Shown here piece after piece: positions 1 to 9,883 of a DNA stretch of 64,000 nucleotides (within the stretch, counting starts at the first letter, position 1; every line of letters starts with the position of its first letter). The stretch lies in assembly GCA_026122225.1 (NCBI GenBank), contig JANEZZ010002705.1, positions 1,169,001 through 1,233,000 of the forward strand, read 5' to 3'. The notes beneath the pieces were generated by a model, which was not told where the DNA came from, did no database searches, and saw nothing but the letters and a program-made list of their open reading frames with translations. This DNA is from Heloderma charlesbogerti (lineage: Eukaryota > Chordata > Lepidosauria > Squamata > Helodermatidae). The position numbers were made by a program, and so were the translations under genes.

Positions 1-605
1 AATGATCGATGCACAAATATGCACAGCAGGGGGGAAAACAGTACAAGCAAAAACCAGAGAGACCCATAAAAATCCTAGCAGTTCATCATCACACAAAACA
101 CAGAAAAGGAGAACAAACCCAAAACGAACATTTTAAACTCCGTCTGGCCACGTGGCTATCTGGAATATCCAGGGTTCACTTCAGACTTGAAGCAATCTCA
201 GCGGGGGTGTTCAGAACCACAAATGAAAAGGTCCTGCTCCTAGTGCTCGTCTGCCAGGTCTTGCTCAGTGGAGGCACCAAGATCATTACTGCATCTCCAT
301 GCCAGAAAAAGATTCACCTATTGATTTTTGTCAGGCAGTTTTTTCAGGGCCAGCCCTACTATTGGGCAGAGTGGAGCAGCTGACTTGGAATGTCATGAAA
401 GGGCATTCAATGGTTCCTTATTTAATTTGTTGTTCTTGTAATTTTACTGACAGGGATGGGGAGAGGTCTCTGAATCATGGGCTAAAATAATTTGGCTGGT
501 TTTGAATACTACACAGCTTGATGATGGGTGGGTAGGGGAACTATTTGCTACTCTGCCTCAGACAGCAAAATGTCTTGGCCCAGCCCTGAACATTTTTAGA
601 CTTAC
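1..605. other. Unassigned non-coding stretch
   Basis: I see no gene, RNA or recognised repeat here. Open frames are short and show no family motif. It may be old degraded repeat or unique intergenic sequence. Confidence 0.5.
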
Positions 606-800
606 CAGTCCCTAAAGCAGGGGTGTCAACTTCTTCCAGCTTGAGGGCCAAATTCAATTTCAGAGGAGCTCGGGCAGGGGGGGGGGAGATTCCAGTGGTG
701 AGTGGGGCTGAAGGCAAAAGGGTTACGGCCAAAATACCAAACCAAATCCCCCCAAATTATGTTAAGATTCTTACTGCCAATAATGAAGCCTTATAGAGAT
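606..800 (-). repeat. hAT-like non-autonomous element fragment, family B
   Basis: This is the reverse complement of the terminal part of a family seen in fuller form at 8565-9094 and 20215-20640. Shared marks are the GGGCCAAATTCAATTTCAG segment and the run about a missing 'ggccaaaggcaaaa' unit. No coding capacity is seen. The end with its short inverted repeat (near 'caggggtg') suggests a hAT-type element, which is inference. Confidence 0.45.
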
Positions 801-807
801 ATTTCAC

Positions 808-1698
808 TTAGAGCTCTGTGCAGATGGCCTCTCAACATTATCCACCTTCTTTGTGAGCAGAGAAATTTGGGAGATAATTTCACCAAATTTCTCCAGGGGA
901 AGGTGAAATTCTCAACAGTTTCTCACAGTTAGGGCTCCCCATTGGCAGGGCTTGTAGCACAGCTTCTTTTGGTTTTGGTAAGGGCTTTGTGGTTTTTTGT
1001 GCTTCAACAGCATCAACTGCATTGGCAGGCTGGCCCTCATTTTGCATCCACCTCAATGCAGGTGTGTGTGGGGCGGGCAGTATTCCACCACAATGCAGGT
1101 GTATGTGGGGGGCAGTGTTGTGTCAAGCTCCAGGGATGAAGTGGAGTGCGCTTTGCCAAAATCTGTCCTCCAATTTCTTCCCCCATGAAAGGGGCATCCA
1201 TTGTTCCGCCTCATTCTCAGGATAGTCTATAATTTATGCTGAATTTCTTTTGGTGGTGTTTATGAGTTTACCTGATGGCAGCCAGGCTGCCTGCAGTTCC
1301 TGACCAGAAAAAGCCCTAAGTGAGGAATTAGCTCATGATGCCTTCCCCTGGGCTTCAGCTGAAGTGAAGGGAGCTGAGGAGGCTACAGGCTGCCAGAGAG
1401 AAAATTGTACAATGAAAGAGAGGACACTTCTGCTCTTTCCTCGGCCACCTCCTAAGTAAGGTAAGCCCAAGAAACCCAAACCCAACCCATGAGAATTTCT
1501 CTGAAATTTCTTTACCATTGAATTTCTTTTTGAAAGCAATTTCTCTTCTATCAAATTGAATCACAGAATCATAGAATAGGATAGTTGGAAGGGGCCTACA
1601 AGGCCATCGAGTCCAACCCCCTGCTCAACGCAGGAATCCATTGAATGAGAATCTTTGAAAAAGATGTGGGAGAAATTTTCGGCACAGCACTGATTTCA
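808..1698. repeat. Dispersed repeat family E, hAT-like ends
   Basis: The segment matches 49200-49855 in the opposite orientation over most of its length, including the phrases 'gagaatttctctgaaatttc' and 'cccaagaaacccaaaccc'. Its ends read AGAGCTSTGC and, inverted, GTGCTGTGCC, as expected for short terminal inverted repeats of a hAT-like element. A CR1 3' fragment (about 1560-1640) interrupts it. No protein is encoded. Confidence 0.55.
1560..1640 (-). repeat. CR1 LINE 3'-end fragment
   Basis: The reverse strand ends in the CR1-type tail: GTTGGACTCGATGGCC, then CCTTCCAACTATCC and the ATTCTATGAT octamer-like terminus. The short sequence ATTGAAT flanks it on both sides and is a candidate target duplication in the family E repeat. 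Confidence 0.75.
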
Positions 1699-1890
1699 AT
1701 GTTTTAGAACGGTGAGGGGCTGGCAGAAAACATGTGAAAGCTGGGAAGCCACCAAACAACCAACAGTTGGAGAAGTGCATTTGGCTTGGAGAAAGGGGTA
1801 TGGCCATATGGGGAACCCTGGAGGACCCCATGCAAGCCTGAGGTTCAATACCCCTGGGATTCACTTCCTCGTTTGACACCCTATGCCTGG
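1690..1890 (-). repeat. hAT-like family B fragment
   Basis: Contains the inverted family B core: ACCAAACAACCA, GGGGAACCCTGGAGG and neighbouring words also found at 8600-8700 and 20270-20400 in direct orientation. Degraded and non-coding. Confidence 0.5.
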
Positions 1891-2914
1891 GCCTAGACGT
1901 CTTTGAAATCACATTTCTCCTCAGTAGGTCACTCTCATCATTTGCTAAGGAACCTCTCTTATAACGTGCCTATTTCTTTATCGGTAATGCCCCCAGGTAC
2001 CCCTCACAAGCTGCAGCAGATCTCTGCCTTGGCTTCATGAACAGGGCAAGCAACTGTTTGGAGCTCAGCCAAACCTCAAGGCCTATTTTCATGTCTGAGT
2101 GTTAGTGAAGTTAGACACCCAGTCCCAGGGGGTGTGAAAGCTACAGTCCCGGCCTACCTTACAGCCTCAACCACATGCTAGGTGGAAATATTTAAAGCAT
2201 ACCACATTTCTCCCTCTCCTCCCAACTCCACAAGAGGTGTTTCTGTAGGCAGTGCTTCTGCAAGTGAATTAGGATCTCTTTTACAGGAAATCTTAAATAA
2301 ATGTGAGTCAGGGGATAGGAAAGGTGAAACCATATTTTGACAAAAACAATAAACAAACTGCCCCTGGGTGGGCCAAAACTGTGCAGAGTGAACCATTTCA
2401 GTACCAACATACCACCAGAATTGGGAGGGAGGTATGATCATAAAATACCCCCCCCCAAAAAAATGGGGCATTATACTGTTCTGTTACCTGCCGTGCCTGT
2501 TTTAAAAACTCACTCGTGTGGTCTCTCGTTCTCTCTCTCTCTCTTGTAGCTGCCATTTCTCCACCCAAAGTATGGAGACTTTGGTCCTTAGGGGGGTTTT
2601 TAGGCACAGCAGGCAAGAAAACAAAGTAACCTCCTCCCCCAAAAAACCCATTTGGTGGGTATTTACCCCACCCCAAACAGTAGCCAAAACAGCCAGCTCA
2701 TTTCTCTGCCCACGACTAGGGTGGTGAATGTGGAAGGCTATTTCAGCTAACCCTTACCCTGAAACTTTCCCCTGCTATGCTATATAGATCTGAAGGGAAA
2801 TGGAGCATTTTATTGCTATATAGCTGGGAGTCCGGAATGATAGCACAGGGAGAAGGAAGTCTTAACCTCATTACGAGCATCCCTCTGACTGTAATACTTA
2901 CCTCCAGGATAAGA
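1891..2914. other. Unassigned non-coding stretch
   Basis: No gene or clear repeat family recognised. Short C/A-rich runs (2450-2462) and a CT run (2528-2543) are present. The open frames found in this interval have low-complexity composition and no motif. Confidence 0.45.
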
Positions 2915-3046
2915 CAGCCTCCCCCAACTGCGTGCCTTCCAGATGTTTTGGACTACAACTCCCAGCATTCCTGACCATTAGCCACGCTGGCTGGGTCTTG
3001 GGAGTTGAAGTCCAAAGCATCTGGAGGACATGTGGTTGGGAGAGGC
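2915..3046. repeat. Palindromic element, ACTACAACTCCCA family (family P)
   Basis: A short inverted repeat: 'cagatgttttggactacaac' near the left end is mirrored by 'agtccaaagcatctgg' near the right end. The same design recurs at 3894, 4384, 37281, 38868, 39905 (part), 42625 and 57385 (part). About 130 bp, no coding capacity; MITE-like by inference. Confidence 0.75.
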
Positions 3047-3254
3047 TGCTATAGATCATTAAATCCTCAAGCAGGGGTTGCCCACTCCGCTTCCATTTTC
3101 TTCCCTCCCCTCGTCACTGGCACATGTAACACTCCAAGCTCAGCTGCCCTCAGCTGTAGAATTAATTGCTAGACTCACGCAGTTTCTTTTTCTTTTAGTT
3201 TACAAATGGATATACTTCTGTATACCTAGAGAGCCCCGCGAGTAGAGGCTAGTG

Positions 3255-3452
3255 TCTCCTATTTCAGTGGGGCTGTGCATCCACTCTGGGTTTTAGTCAG
3301 AAGCTGCCAGAACTCTAAAGAAGCTATCCAAGGTGCTGAACCCATTTGGGGGGATTGGGATCAGCACTCTGGATAGCTTCTTTAGAGTTCTGACTGCTTC
3401 TGACTGAAACCCAGAGCAGATTCAGAGCCCCACTGAAATACAAGCCGCCAGC
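3255..3452. repeat. Foldback repeat, family D
   Basis: Two arms of roughly 90 bp are near-exact reverse complements about a short GGGG-rich centre close to 3352. Both arms contain GAACTCTAAAGAAGCTATCC (one inverted) and an outer word 'tttcagtggggct'. A half-copy appears at 32515-32580. No coding frame. Confidence 0.8.
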
Positions 3453-3893
3453 CCCCACCAGTAGAAACCACTACCTTGGCCCCATTTCACTTCTAAACTC
3501 CACTATTCAAATTCCTCACTAGAAGGAATGGTGTGCACCAAAGTTACTATATGTAGGCCATTCTTGTTATTAAGACAGGTAGCAATGAAATGAACACACA
3601 CACCCTGGGGGTCTTAGCATTTCCTGGCATTTCTTCATGCTCAGGATTAAAATAACATTGAACCTGGCAGTTGGACTTGCCCCTTGTTGCACATTTGACT
3701 GTTTCCAGTTGTCTGGAGAAACAGGAGAAGAATGGCATGGTGAAGCGGGGATGGTGTGTGGGGGGGGAGAGACTTGAATTGGCAGTGACAACAATATGAT
3801 TGGGAGGAATCCCAGTTTATGCAGGGAGGGTTAAAAAAAAGTGTTATGCTTGGCCACAGGGGGTGTGGTCAAGCAGGAAAGAATTAGTGAAGA

Positions 3894-4016
3894 GTCTATG
3901 GCACCCTCCAGATTTTTGGACTACAGCTCCCATCAGCCCCAGCCAGCATGGCCAGTGGTGAGGACTGTTGGGAGTTGTAGTCCAAAACACCAGGTCTGGA
4001 GGGGACAAGGTTGGGG
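3894..4016. repeat. Palindromic element, family P
   Basis: Left arm 'ccagatttttggactacagc' and right arm 'gagttgtagtccaaaacacc' are inverted copies around a short centre with 'cagccagcatggcc'. Same family as 2915-3046. Confidence 0.75.
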
Positions 4017-4017
4017 A

Positions 4018-4358
4018 AGCCTGATCTGGCAGAACTACACTACAAGGGACTTCTCTGTGGCCACTCCCTGGCTGTGGAACTGTGGAACTCCATGCTGAGG
4101 GAGGCTAGGTTCACTCTCTAACTGCTTTCATCCCAATGGCAGCAAAGACCATTTTATTCAAGTGGGCCTTTGGTGTGTAGGTGGCTCTGCTGAGCTGGAT
4201 ACTGTTTTTACTCTGTTGTTGTTGTGTTTTTAATTGCTTTTAATTGTGTTTGAATGTATTTGCATATTGTTTTTTAGCAGTGAATGTAAGCCACCGTGAG
4301 CACCATTTTTTGGGAGAAAGAGGCAGGGTACAAATCAAATGAATAAATAAATAAATAC
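4018..4358 (+). repeat. L2-type LINE 3'-end fragment
   Basis: Contains the end of a degraded reverse-transcriptase frame (words meaning 'SVATPWLWN') followed by a 3' UTR-like stretch with TTTTAATTG repeats, 'taagccaccgtgagcacc' and a terminal AATAAATAAATAAATA tail. These are marks of the CR1/L2 group, L2 branch. 5'-truncated. Confidence 0.65.
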
Positions 4359-4383
4359 AGTTTTCACACTGTAAGGTTCCCAT

Positions 4384-4525
4384 AGGTCAGAATTCCTGAA
4401 CCTCGCACCTTACAGATGTTTTGGACTACAGCTGGGATCCCATCAGCCCCAGACAACATAGCCAATCATCAGGGATTGTGGGAGTTGCAGTAAAATATCT
4501 GGATGATGCTTGGTTAGAGAAGGTT
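4384..4525. repeat. Palindromic element, family P (diverged)
   Basis: Shows 'cagatgttttggactacagc' at the left and an inverted, more degraded arm 'ggagttgcagtaaaatatctgg' at the right. Same family as 2915-3046. Confidence 0.65.
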
Positions 4526-5179
4526 GCTTGCACACTATGGCTCTTGAGTGCTGCTGGTGCATTGCTTTTCCACAATCAGCTGGAAGCAGAATTAAAATTC
4601 TGAACCACCAGCAAGAATGTCTCTTTATGCTTGTGCAAAGTTGTGATGGCAGAAAAAATAGGGTGCAGGTGGAAAAGACCAGAGTTCCTTGACCTGTTTT
4701 CAGACCACTGTGTCTAAAACACATGGGAGAGATTGCAGTCCTGCATTCCACTAGAGATGGGCCTTCTGATGATTGTTCCTACAAGGCAGGTTTGCAGATA
4801 CCTAAAAGCCAGTTATGTCTCCAGCATGTTCTCTCTCTCTGTCTCTCTCTCTGTCTCTGACAGAGTGCTGTGATCCATTAGTAGTATACCCAGGACAGGT
4901 GAAATGGGGTGGCATGCATAGGTGGCCCTCTGCAGAAACTGGGCTAATCTCAAAATAAACTACCCAGAGGCACCTACATTTAACTCCTGCACCATATAAG
5001 CAGTAAAAACATTCTACATTCTCACAGATTCTCCTAGCTAGTTACAACTTTGCCCTCTTGCCCTTTCAGCTCAGTCCTCTGGTATATAACTGATATGATG
5101 CTGATATGCAACAAATGAGAAAAGAGGAACTGCACTGTATACCCAGAAAAGTCTACCAAACCAATCAGCCATAAGATGC
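4526..5179. other. Unassigned non-coding stretch with TC-rich microsatellite
   Basis: A TCTC/TGTCTC run lies at about 4830-4860. Nothing else is recognised; reading frames lack motifs. Confidence 0.45.
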
Positions 5180-5400
5180 TTGCTTGGATATGTTTAGCCT
5201 GGAGAAGAGAGGATTAAGGGGAGAGGTGATTGCCATCTTCAAATATCTGAAAGACTGCCATTCAGAAGATGGAGCACACTTGTTCTCTGTTGGTCCAGAG
5301 GACAGGTCTAGAACCTGTGTTCCTACGTTGCAGGGAAGCAGATTTCAGCTAAACTTTAGGAGAAATACCCTAATATTGCTGCCAAGACGCCATCATCATC
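5180..5400 (+). repeat. CR1 LINE fragment (3' part of ORF2/UTR)
   Basis: The translation includes FSLEKRGLRG, IFKYLKDC and LNFRRNT in one frame, which are typical of the C-terminal/3' region of CR1 ORF2. It is truncated at both ends and non-functional. Confidence 0.75.
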
Positions 5401-5435
5401 TGTGCTCCCATGGGCTTCTCGTTGTTGCTATCGAT

Positions 5436-6178
5436 TAGGGATGTACGGATTTTGTTAAATCCATTCTGTGTTTCGCGGATTGTCAGGCGCCTTTGGTTCC
5501 ATCATCCACTCATTGACAAAATCTGGTTTTTCTCAATTTCCCGAACTTGCGTTCACACTGGAAAGTGTGCACATGCACAAATGTGTATGTCCAAAAGCAC
5601 TCATTTGCAGAAATGTGTAAATTTCCCCCAAATCCGCATTTTCACACTTTAACCTATGGAGGGAAATGCACATTTTCAGTTGGTGATTCCCCCACCGCCA
5701 CCGTAATTTTTGGGGGTTTTGCATGACTAAATGTGTGTACAATTCTGAAAAGTAGAAAAACAACAAAAAACAGTCTGCACGACCAAAGAATCCATGTGAC
5801 TTGGAAAAAGCCAGTCTGCTGCAGGATCTTCTCGATCATCCCAGAGTGCAGGACACGGAATAATGGGCTCAAGTTACAGGAAGCCAGATTCTGGCTGAAC
5901 ATCAGGAGAAACACCCTAACTGTTAGAGCAATACGACAATGGAACCAATGACCTAGGGAGGTGGTGGGCTCTCCCACACTGGAGGCATTCAGGACGAGGC
6001 TGGACAGCCATCTGTCAGGGATGCTGTGACTTGGATTCCTGCACTGAGCAGGGGGTTGGACTCGATGGCCTTGTAGGCCCCTTCCAACCCTACTATTCTA
6101 TGATGCTATGATCTGTGCATTGGATTAATAGAAATCTCAACTCATTTGAATCCATTGCAGGTTTCTCTGACATCCTTA
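5436..6178 (+). repeat. hAT-like MITE, family A, split by CR1
   Basis: Starts TAGGGATGTACGGATT and ends near 'tttctctgacatcc', the inverted counterpart of the start. The same roughly 400-bp family occurs at 18024, 27969, 31960, 34248, 42090 and 43948. A CR1 3' end (5828-6112) is inserted, splitting the element. No coding capacity; two other copies with clear 8-bp target duplications support the hAT assignment. Confidence 0.7.
5828..6112 (+). repeat. CR1 LINE 3'-end fragment
   Basis: Ends with GGTTGGACTCGATGG..., 'ccttccaaccctactattct' and repeats of ATGATGCTATGAT, the CR1-type 3' terminus. The word GATCT flanks both sides. It shares more than 250 bp with 28120-28420 (inverted). Confidence 0.85.
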
Positions 6179-8240
6179 CTGTCAATGCTGTCAATATCAT
6201 TGCTGTCAATGCTGTCAAATCACTCCATCTGGAAATACAACCCTTACGTCTCTGTTCCAGGTGGGCAGGCAGGGTTCACCTATCCACTGCTCTAGGTTGG
6301 GAGAAATTATGGTACATGCAGGGCTGGGAGGTTACAAAAGGTGGTACTCTTGACCATACCCCATGCTGCCAAGACTTCCTTTCAATTGTATCATGGAGTC
6401 TATATTGCAAGATATAAAGCAACCCATTTTCAAGCCATAGTTGCTTGCACACCTGGGCCTTTTAGCATTACTGAGGCATTGCTTTCTCACGATCAACTGG
6501 AAGCAGACTTTAGATGGTGGTTCCACATGGCACTAAATATAGTGACATATCCAGCAACACCCATGCTGATGACTTATCTTCTTCTACAATGTTTATTCAG
6601 GATCAAGTCCTGTTCTGCAAAGGTCCCCTGCAACATTAATTAGCAGATTCCATCTTGCAACTTTTTGCCCCTTTTGTTACTTTCTGTTCAGAAAGGCAGC
6701 AGCATTACTGATGAATAGCCTTGTTTGCTCAGTTCCTGTTACCTGTGGGAGATTCATTACAGTTTTCTTCTCATTATTTTTACTTCTCTTTTTTAATTGT
6801 GAAAATGAATGAACAAAGAATGGCAGTTCCTGTGTAGAAATAACCTATGTCAGATCAAGCTGGTCCAGCTGACACATATAAGAAACGCTTTGACCTGCTT
6901 TGCCTGTTGAGCAGATGGGAAACTGCATCAGCCATTCTTTGTTTCTTTGTCCCAGCAGCCAGAGGTACTACCTAAAATTTGCATCACACCTAGTAATGCC
7001 TAATCCAATTCAGTCTGCAATCTCCTCCTACAACCCATTTTAAAATTGTGAGCAAATGTGGATTTGGGGGCTTCAACATAAAGCCAGCTTCACCACCCCT
7101 CACCCTACCCCCAGTCTTGCTTAACACCTAGCCTGATGAAGGGTTCTGGAGAATCTGAAAGCTTGCTCACAACTTTGCAAAAATTGTAGTTGGCCCTAAT
7201 GAAGTTATTGACCAACTGTGGATTTTTGTTTTTCCTGATGGACCGACATGGCTTCCTGTGCAATCCAATCGTCCTTGGCATCTGGGCTGGCATCATAGGG
7301 CAACTGCTGAGGACCATGGCCCAAGAAGGGGGCCCATCTGCTCCTCCTCCTTGCTCTGAGTGAGTGAGACAACAACCAGAAGAGCAACTTTTCCCACTTG
7401 TCTTGCCTTTTTCCCTTGGGGTGGGAGGTGTGAATTAGGCCAAGAGGAAGAAGGCAAGCAAATGGACAGTGATAACAACAGGGAGGAGGAGGAGGAGACG
7501 GAGGAAAGAGTGTCCCACTAAAAAGAACTTCCCCAAGCACCCACCCAAGCCTGGAGCCAGTATTCACTGCTCCTTGCTGTAACCAGCTCCTTGCTGGCTG
7601 GGCAAGGGCGGAGGGTGGGGGAGGGAAGCTGAACAAGAAGCCATGAAAGCCAGCAACACCCGCAAATGTTGTATAAGGATGTCTTTATATGAAAAGGATG
7701 GCGGGGGAGAAAGGAATCAGATTTGGATGAGGAAGCGGTCACCAGGGAGTCTGCAGCAAATTCTCAGAATACTATATATCAGAACACCCAGACTATATTA
7801 CGGGACCCAGGGGGGATTCCTCTCAGAGACATGTCTGAGAGAAATCATTCTGTTTTAAAGAAAGCACACATTCTGAATTTAGAGTACTCTGGAAACGTGG
7901 GTCTCGACATTCGTACTGCTGTGAAGCAGGGTGTTTTAAAAAATGGTTTCTACTGAAAGTGGAAGACTGCAGAGAGAGAATGAACTCAATGAGATTGTGT
8001 TCTCATAGATTCCCTGATCAAAATCCATTATCACAAAAGCAAAGACAAAAGTCTCCAAACTGTGTATAAGTTAATGAGCAGTTACAATATCCCCCAAAGC
8101 AACAGGAAGAAACTGCATTGGTTGCATGTGCCTCTGTCAAGTTGTGGGAAAGGGTTTGAAATGCAAAATGCTCCCACCAATATAGATTTTGAGATGAGCC
8201 AGTTCATGCCTTCAACAGAAGAGGTGAGTGAATCTTGGGT
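6179..8240. other. Unassigned non-coding stretch
   Basis: No gene recognised. A frame of 143 codons on the minus strand (7205-7636) is proline/serine-rich and low-complexity with no family signature, so I do not call it. No clear repeat family was identified by eye. Confidence 0.4.
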
Positions 8241-8564
8241 TCCTTTCGCCTTAGTGTTAAGATTTTTCTTATCTTATATTCAGTTCATCCCAAAGCTTGA
8301 GAATTTTTGTCGCATAAAACTCATTCACATTTTTAGTGCAAATTTCTCCTGTTATATGCATTTCTGTATGCAATTTTGCCTAATATACACATTTTTGCAA
8401 GCAATTTTCCTAATACGCTGCATTTTTCAATATTATTTTCCCCAAATGTATACATCTTTGTTTGCACTCTTCCCTAATAGACACATCTTTGAAGAATTCC
8501 ACTGAAAAATTCATAGAAATGTGAATTTTGAAGGATAACTGAGTCTAGCTTTGCATATTGTAAG
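8241..8564. repeat. AT-rich repeat related to 50346-51170
   Basis: Repeated use of words such as 'tgcattttt', 'aatatacacattttt' and 'tattcagttcatcc' resembles 50400-50530 and 51000-51130. I infer one old dispersed DNA-element family; exact ends not found. Confidence 0.35.
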
Positions 8565-8734
8565 AGTGGCGAACCTCAGACCCTGGGGCCAAAGCTGGCC
8601 CTCCTGGGGTTCCAGTCCGGCCCGCCGAGGTTCCCCAGAAAGCCACACGCTCTTCCCTTGGCCCCACCTCCTTTCTGCAACCACCAATCATTTAGTGGTT
8701 TGCAGGCTTTCACGCATTTTTCCTGTTCCTTGTT

Positions 8735-8735
8735 G

Positions 8736-8772
<37 letters not shown>
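8735..8772. repeat. (CCTG)n microsatellite
   Basis: About nine tandem copies of the tetranucleotide TGCC/CCTG. Confidence 0.95.
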
Positions 8773-9090
8773 GTTCTGACTTCTGCCTGGATTTTAACCC
8801 CTCTTGCCTTAGCCTAAACCTCCTTGAACTGAAATCTGTGTGCTTTTTGCTTGCCAGATTGACTATTCTGTTTCATTGATCCTTGTATTTGCTTGCAAAA
8901 AGCCAGGACTCGGTCTAGAACAGGACAAAAGCTTAGTTGCTGTCAGTAAGAGCTTTAAGCTAAAATATGCAGGCATTTTTTCAGGGAGCCCTACCCATTT
9001 TGCCTTCAGGCCTGCCCACCACTGGAATACTCCCCTAAGAACTTTTCTGAAATAGAATTCAGGCTTCAGGCTGAAAGCAGCTCCCAACCC

Positions 9091-9094
9091 TTAG
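9091..9094. repeat. ERV target-site duplication, left copy
   Basis: TTAG directly before the 5' LTR equals TTAG directly after the 3' LTR (17936-17939). A 4-bp duplication is usual for gammaretrovirus-like integrases. Confidence 0.85.
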
Positions 9095-9213
9095 TGTTAG
9101 AAAAAAAGAGACTCCATAACCGTTGGCGCCTCAGTTACGTAGGAGCCCGAGTGGCGGGAAAAATGTGGGCGAAGCCAAAAGGAGAACCATAATGACGCGC
9201 TCATGACTAACGG

Positions 9214-9275
9214 CTTGGTAAGCTGATACTGACTGTTTATTGGCTATTGACTTGGTAAGCTGATACTGACTGTTT
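9214..9275 (+). promoter_or_regulatory. U3 25-bp direct repeat pair
   Basis: Two identical 25-bp units beginning CTTGGTAAGC start 37 bp apart; each is followed by an ATTGG (inverted CCAAT) motif. Tandem U3 repeats are a common enhancer arrangement in gammaretroviral LTRs; enhancer function here is inferred. Confidence 0.7.
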
Positions 9276-9315
9276 CATTGGTTACTGACTGGCAAGAACA
9301 ATAGAAGTGATATGG

Positions 9316-9322
9316 TATAAAA
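9316..9322 (+). promoter_or_regulatory. LTR TATA box
   Basis: TATAAAA in the context 'gatatggtataaaagg', about 66 bp before the AATAAA signal, in the expected U3 position. Confidence 0.85.
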
Positions 9323-9381
9323 GGGTTTTGCACATGTGTCTCGGGGTCCAGACTGCTCTGCACCCATTTTGCAAAACGTTC

Positions 9382-9387
9382 AATAAA
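9382..9387 (+). terminator. LTR polyadenylation signal (5' LTR copy)
   Basis: AATAAA in the context 'gttcaataaaatagtg', about 80 bp before the LTR end; marks the end of R by inference. Confidence 0.8.
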
Positions 9388-9464
9388 ATAGTGTTGGATC
9401 CACTGCTGCCTGCCTGGCATCCTTTTCTTCTAAACCGAAAGCAAGAACTTTTTATCTAACAATT

Positions 9465-9482
9465 TGGTGCTGTGACTCAGGT
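9465..9482 (+). promoter_or_regulatory. Primer-binding site, tRNA-His type
   Basis: TGGTGCTGTGACTCAGGT begins three bases after the 5' LTR. It agrees at 15 of 18 positions with the complement of the vertebrate tRNA-His 3' end as I know it. The first six bases and the GTGACTC core are exact. Other tRNAs fit clearly worse, but this should be confirmed against the host tRNA set. Confidence 0.8.
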
Positions 9483-9705
9483 CCTGCTTCGGGGCGCGTC
9501 CCCTTCGCGCTGAGCCGAGGGGCCGTGGAGGAGAAGTGGCCACAGGCAGTTGTTTTACACTGCCTTCTCCTCACGACGGCGGCGGCGGAGGCGCTTGGGG
9601 ACCAACACCAGAGGAAGAGGGAGACATGATCACTCCTTTTAGGCACCGGCAATGGATTAATAAGCAGCTGGAAGCAGCTGCAGGCAGGACAGAAGAGGCT
9701 TTGGG

Positions 9706-9712
9706 GGTAAGT
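9706..9712 (+). promoter_or_regulatory. Putative major splice donor of the ERV leader
   Basis: GGGGGTAAGT matches the consensus donor strongly and lies between the primer site and gag, where the donor for the spliced env mRNA is expected. Confidence 0.6.
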
Positions 9713-9883
9713 GAAACAGCTTACATTAGGGGATAAACGCGGGACGGTGGTGTGTTTGTGATTGTGTGAGACGCCTACGGGCGAAGCAAGTGGGGAGCCC
9801 CGATCTGCATTTCTCTACCCCGGAGACGGGCTGGGTCAGAGGAGGGCGAAGCGCACGAATTGCTGATTGAAATTCCCACCGTC

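Larger units (their letters stand above)
8565..9094 (+). repeat. hAT-like non-autonomous element, family B
   Basis: Starts GTGGCGAACCTCAGACCC, contains the family core 'gaggttccccagaaagcc' and ends 'cttcaggctgaaagcagc'. It matches 20215-20640. A (CCTG)n microsatellite lies inside, and the ERV 5' LTR is inserted at its right end. Confidence 0.6.
9095..9461 (+). repeat. 5' LTR
   Basis: 367 bp, starts TGTTAG and ends CTAACA, giving the usual TG...CA termini. U3 holds two copies of a 25-bp direct repeat starting CTTGGTAAGCTGATACTG (9214-9238 and 9251-9275), a likely enhancer pair. TATAAAA lies at 9316-9322 and AATAAA at 9382-9387. Compared with the 3' LTR it keeps an extra ACTG-type 4-bp unit near 9285. 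Confidence 0.97.

Noticed and set aside
7205..7636. 143-codon minus-strand frame
   Set aside because: Low-complexity Pro/Ser/Arg composition from a purine-rich GGAGGA stretch; no domain, no conserved context.
8062..8505. 147-codon plus-strand frame
   Set aside because: The second half is a Phe/Ile-rich translation of the AT-rich repeat also seen near 50400; no family motif.
8735..8772. Possible CRISPR-like or satellite array
   Set aside because: Plain tetranucleotide microsatellite with no spacers; other short tandem runs in the window are also simple repeats.
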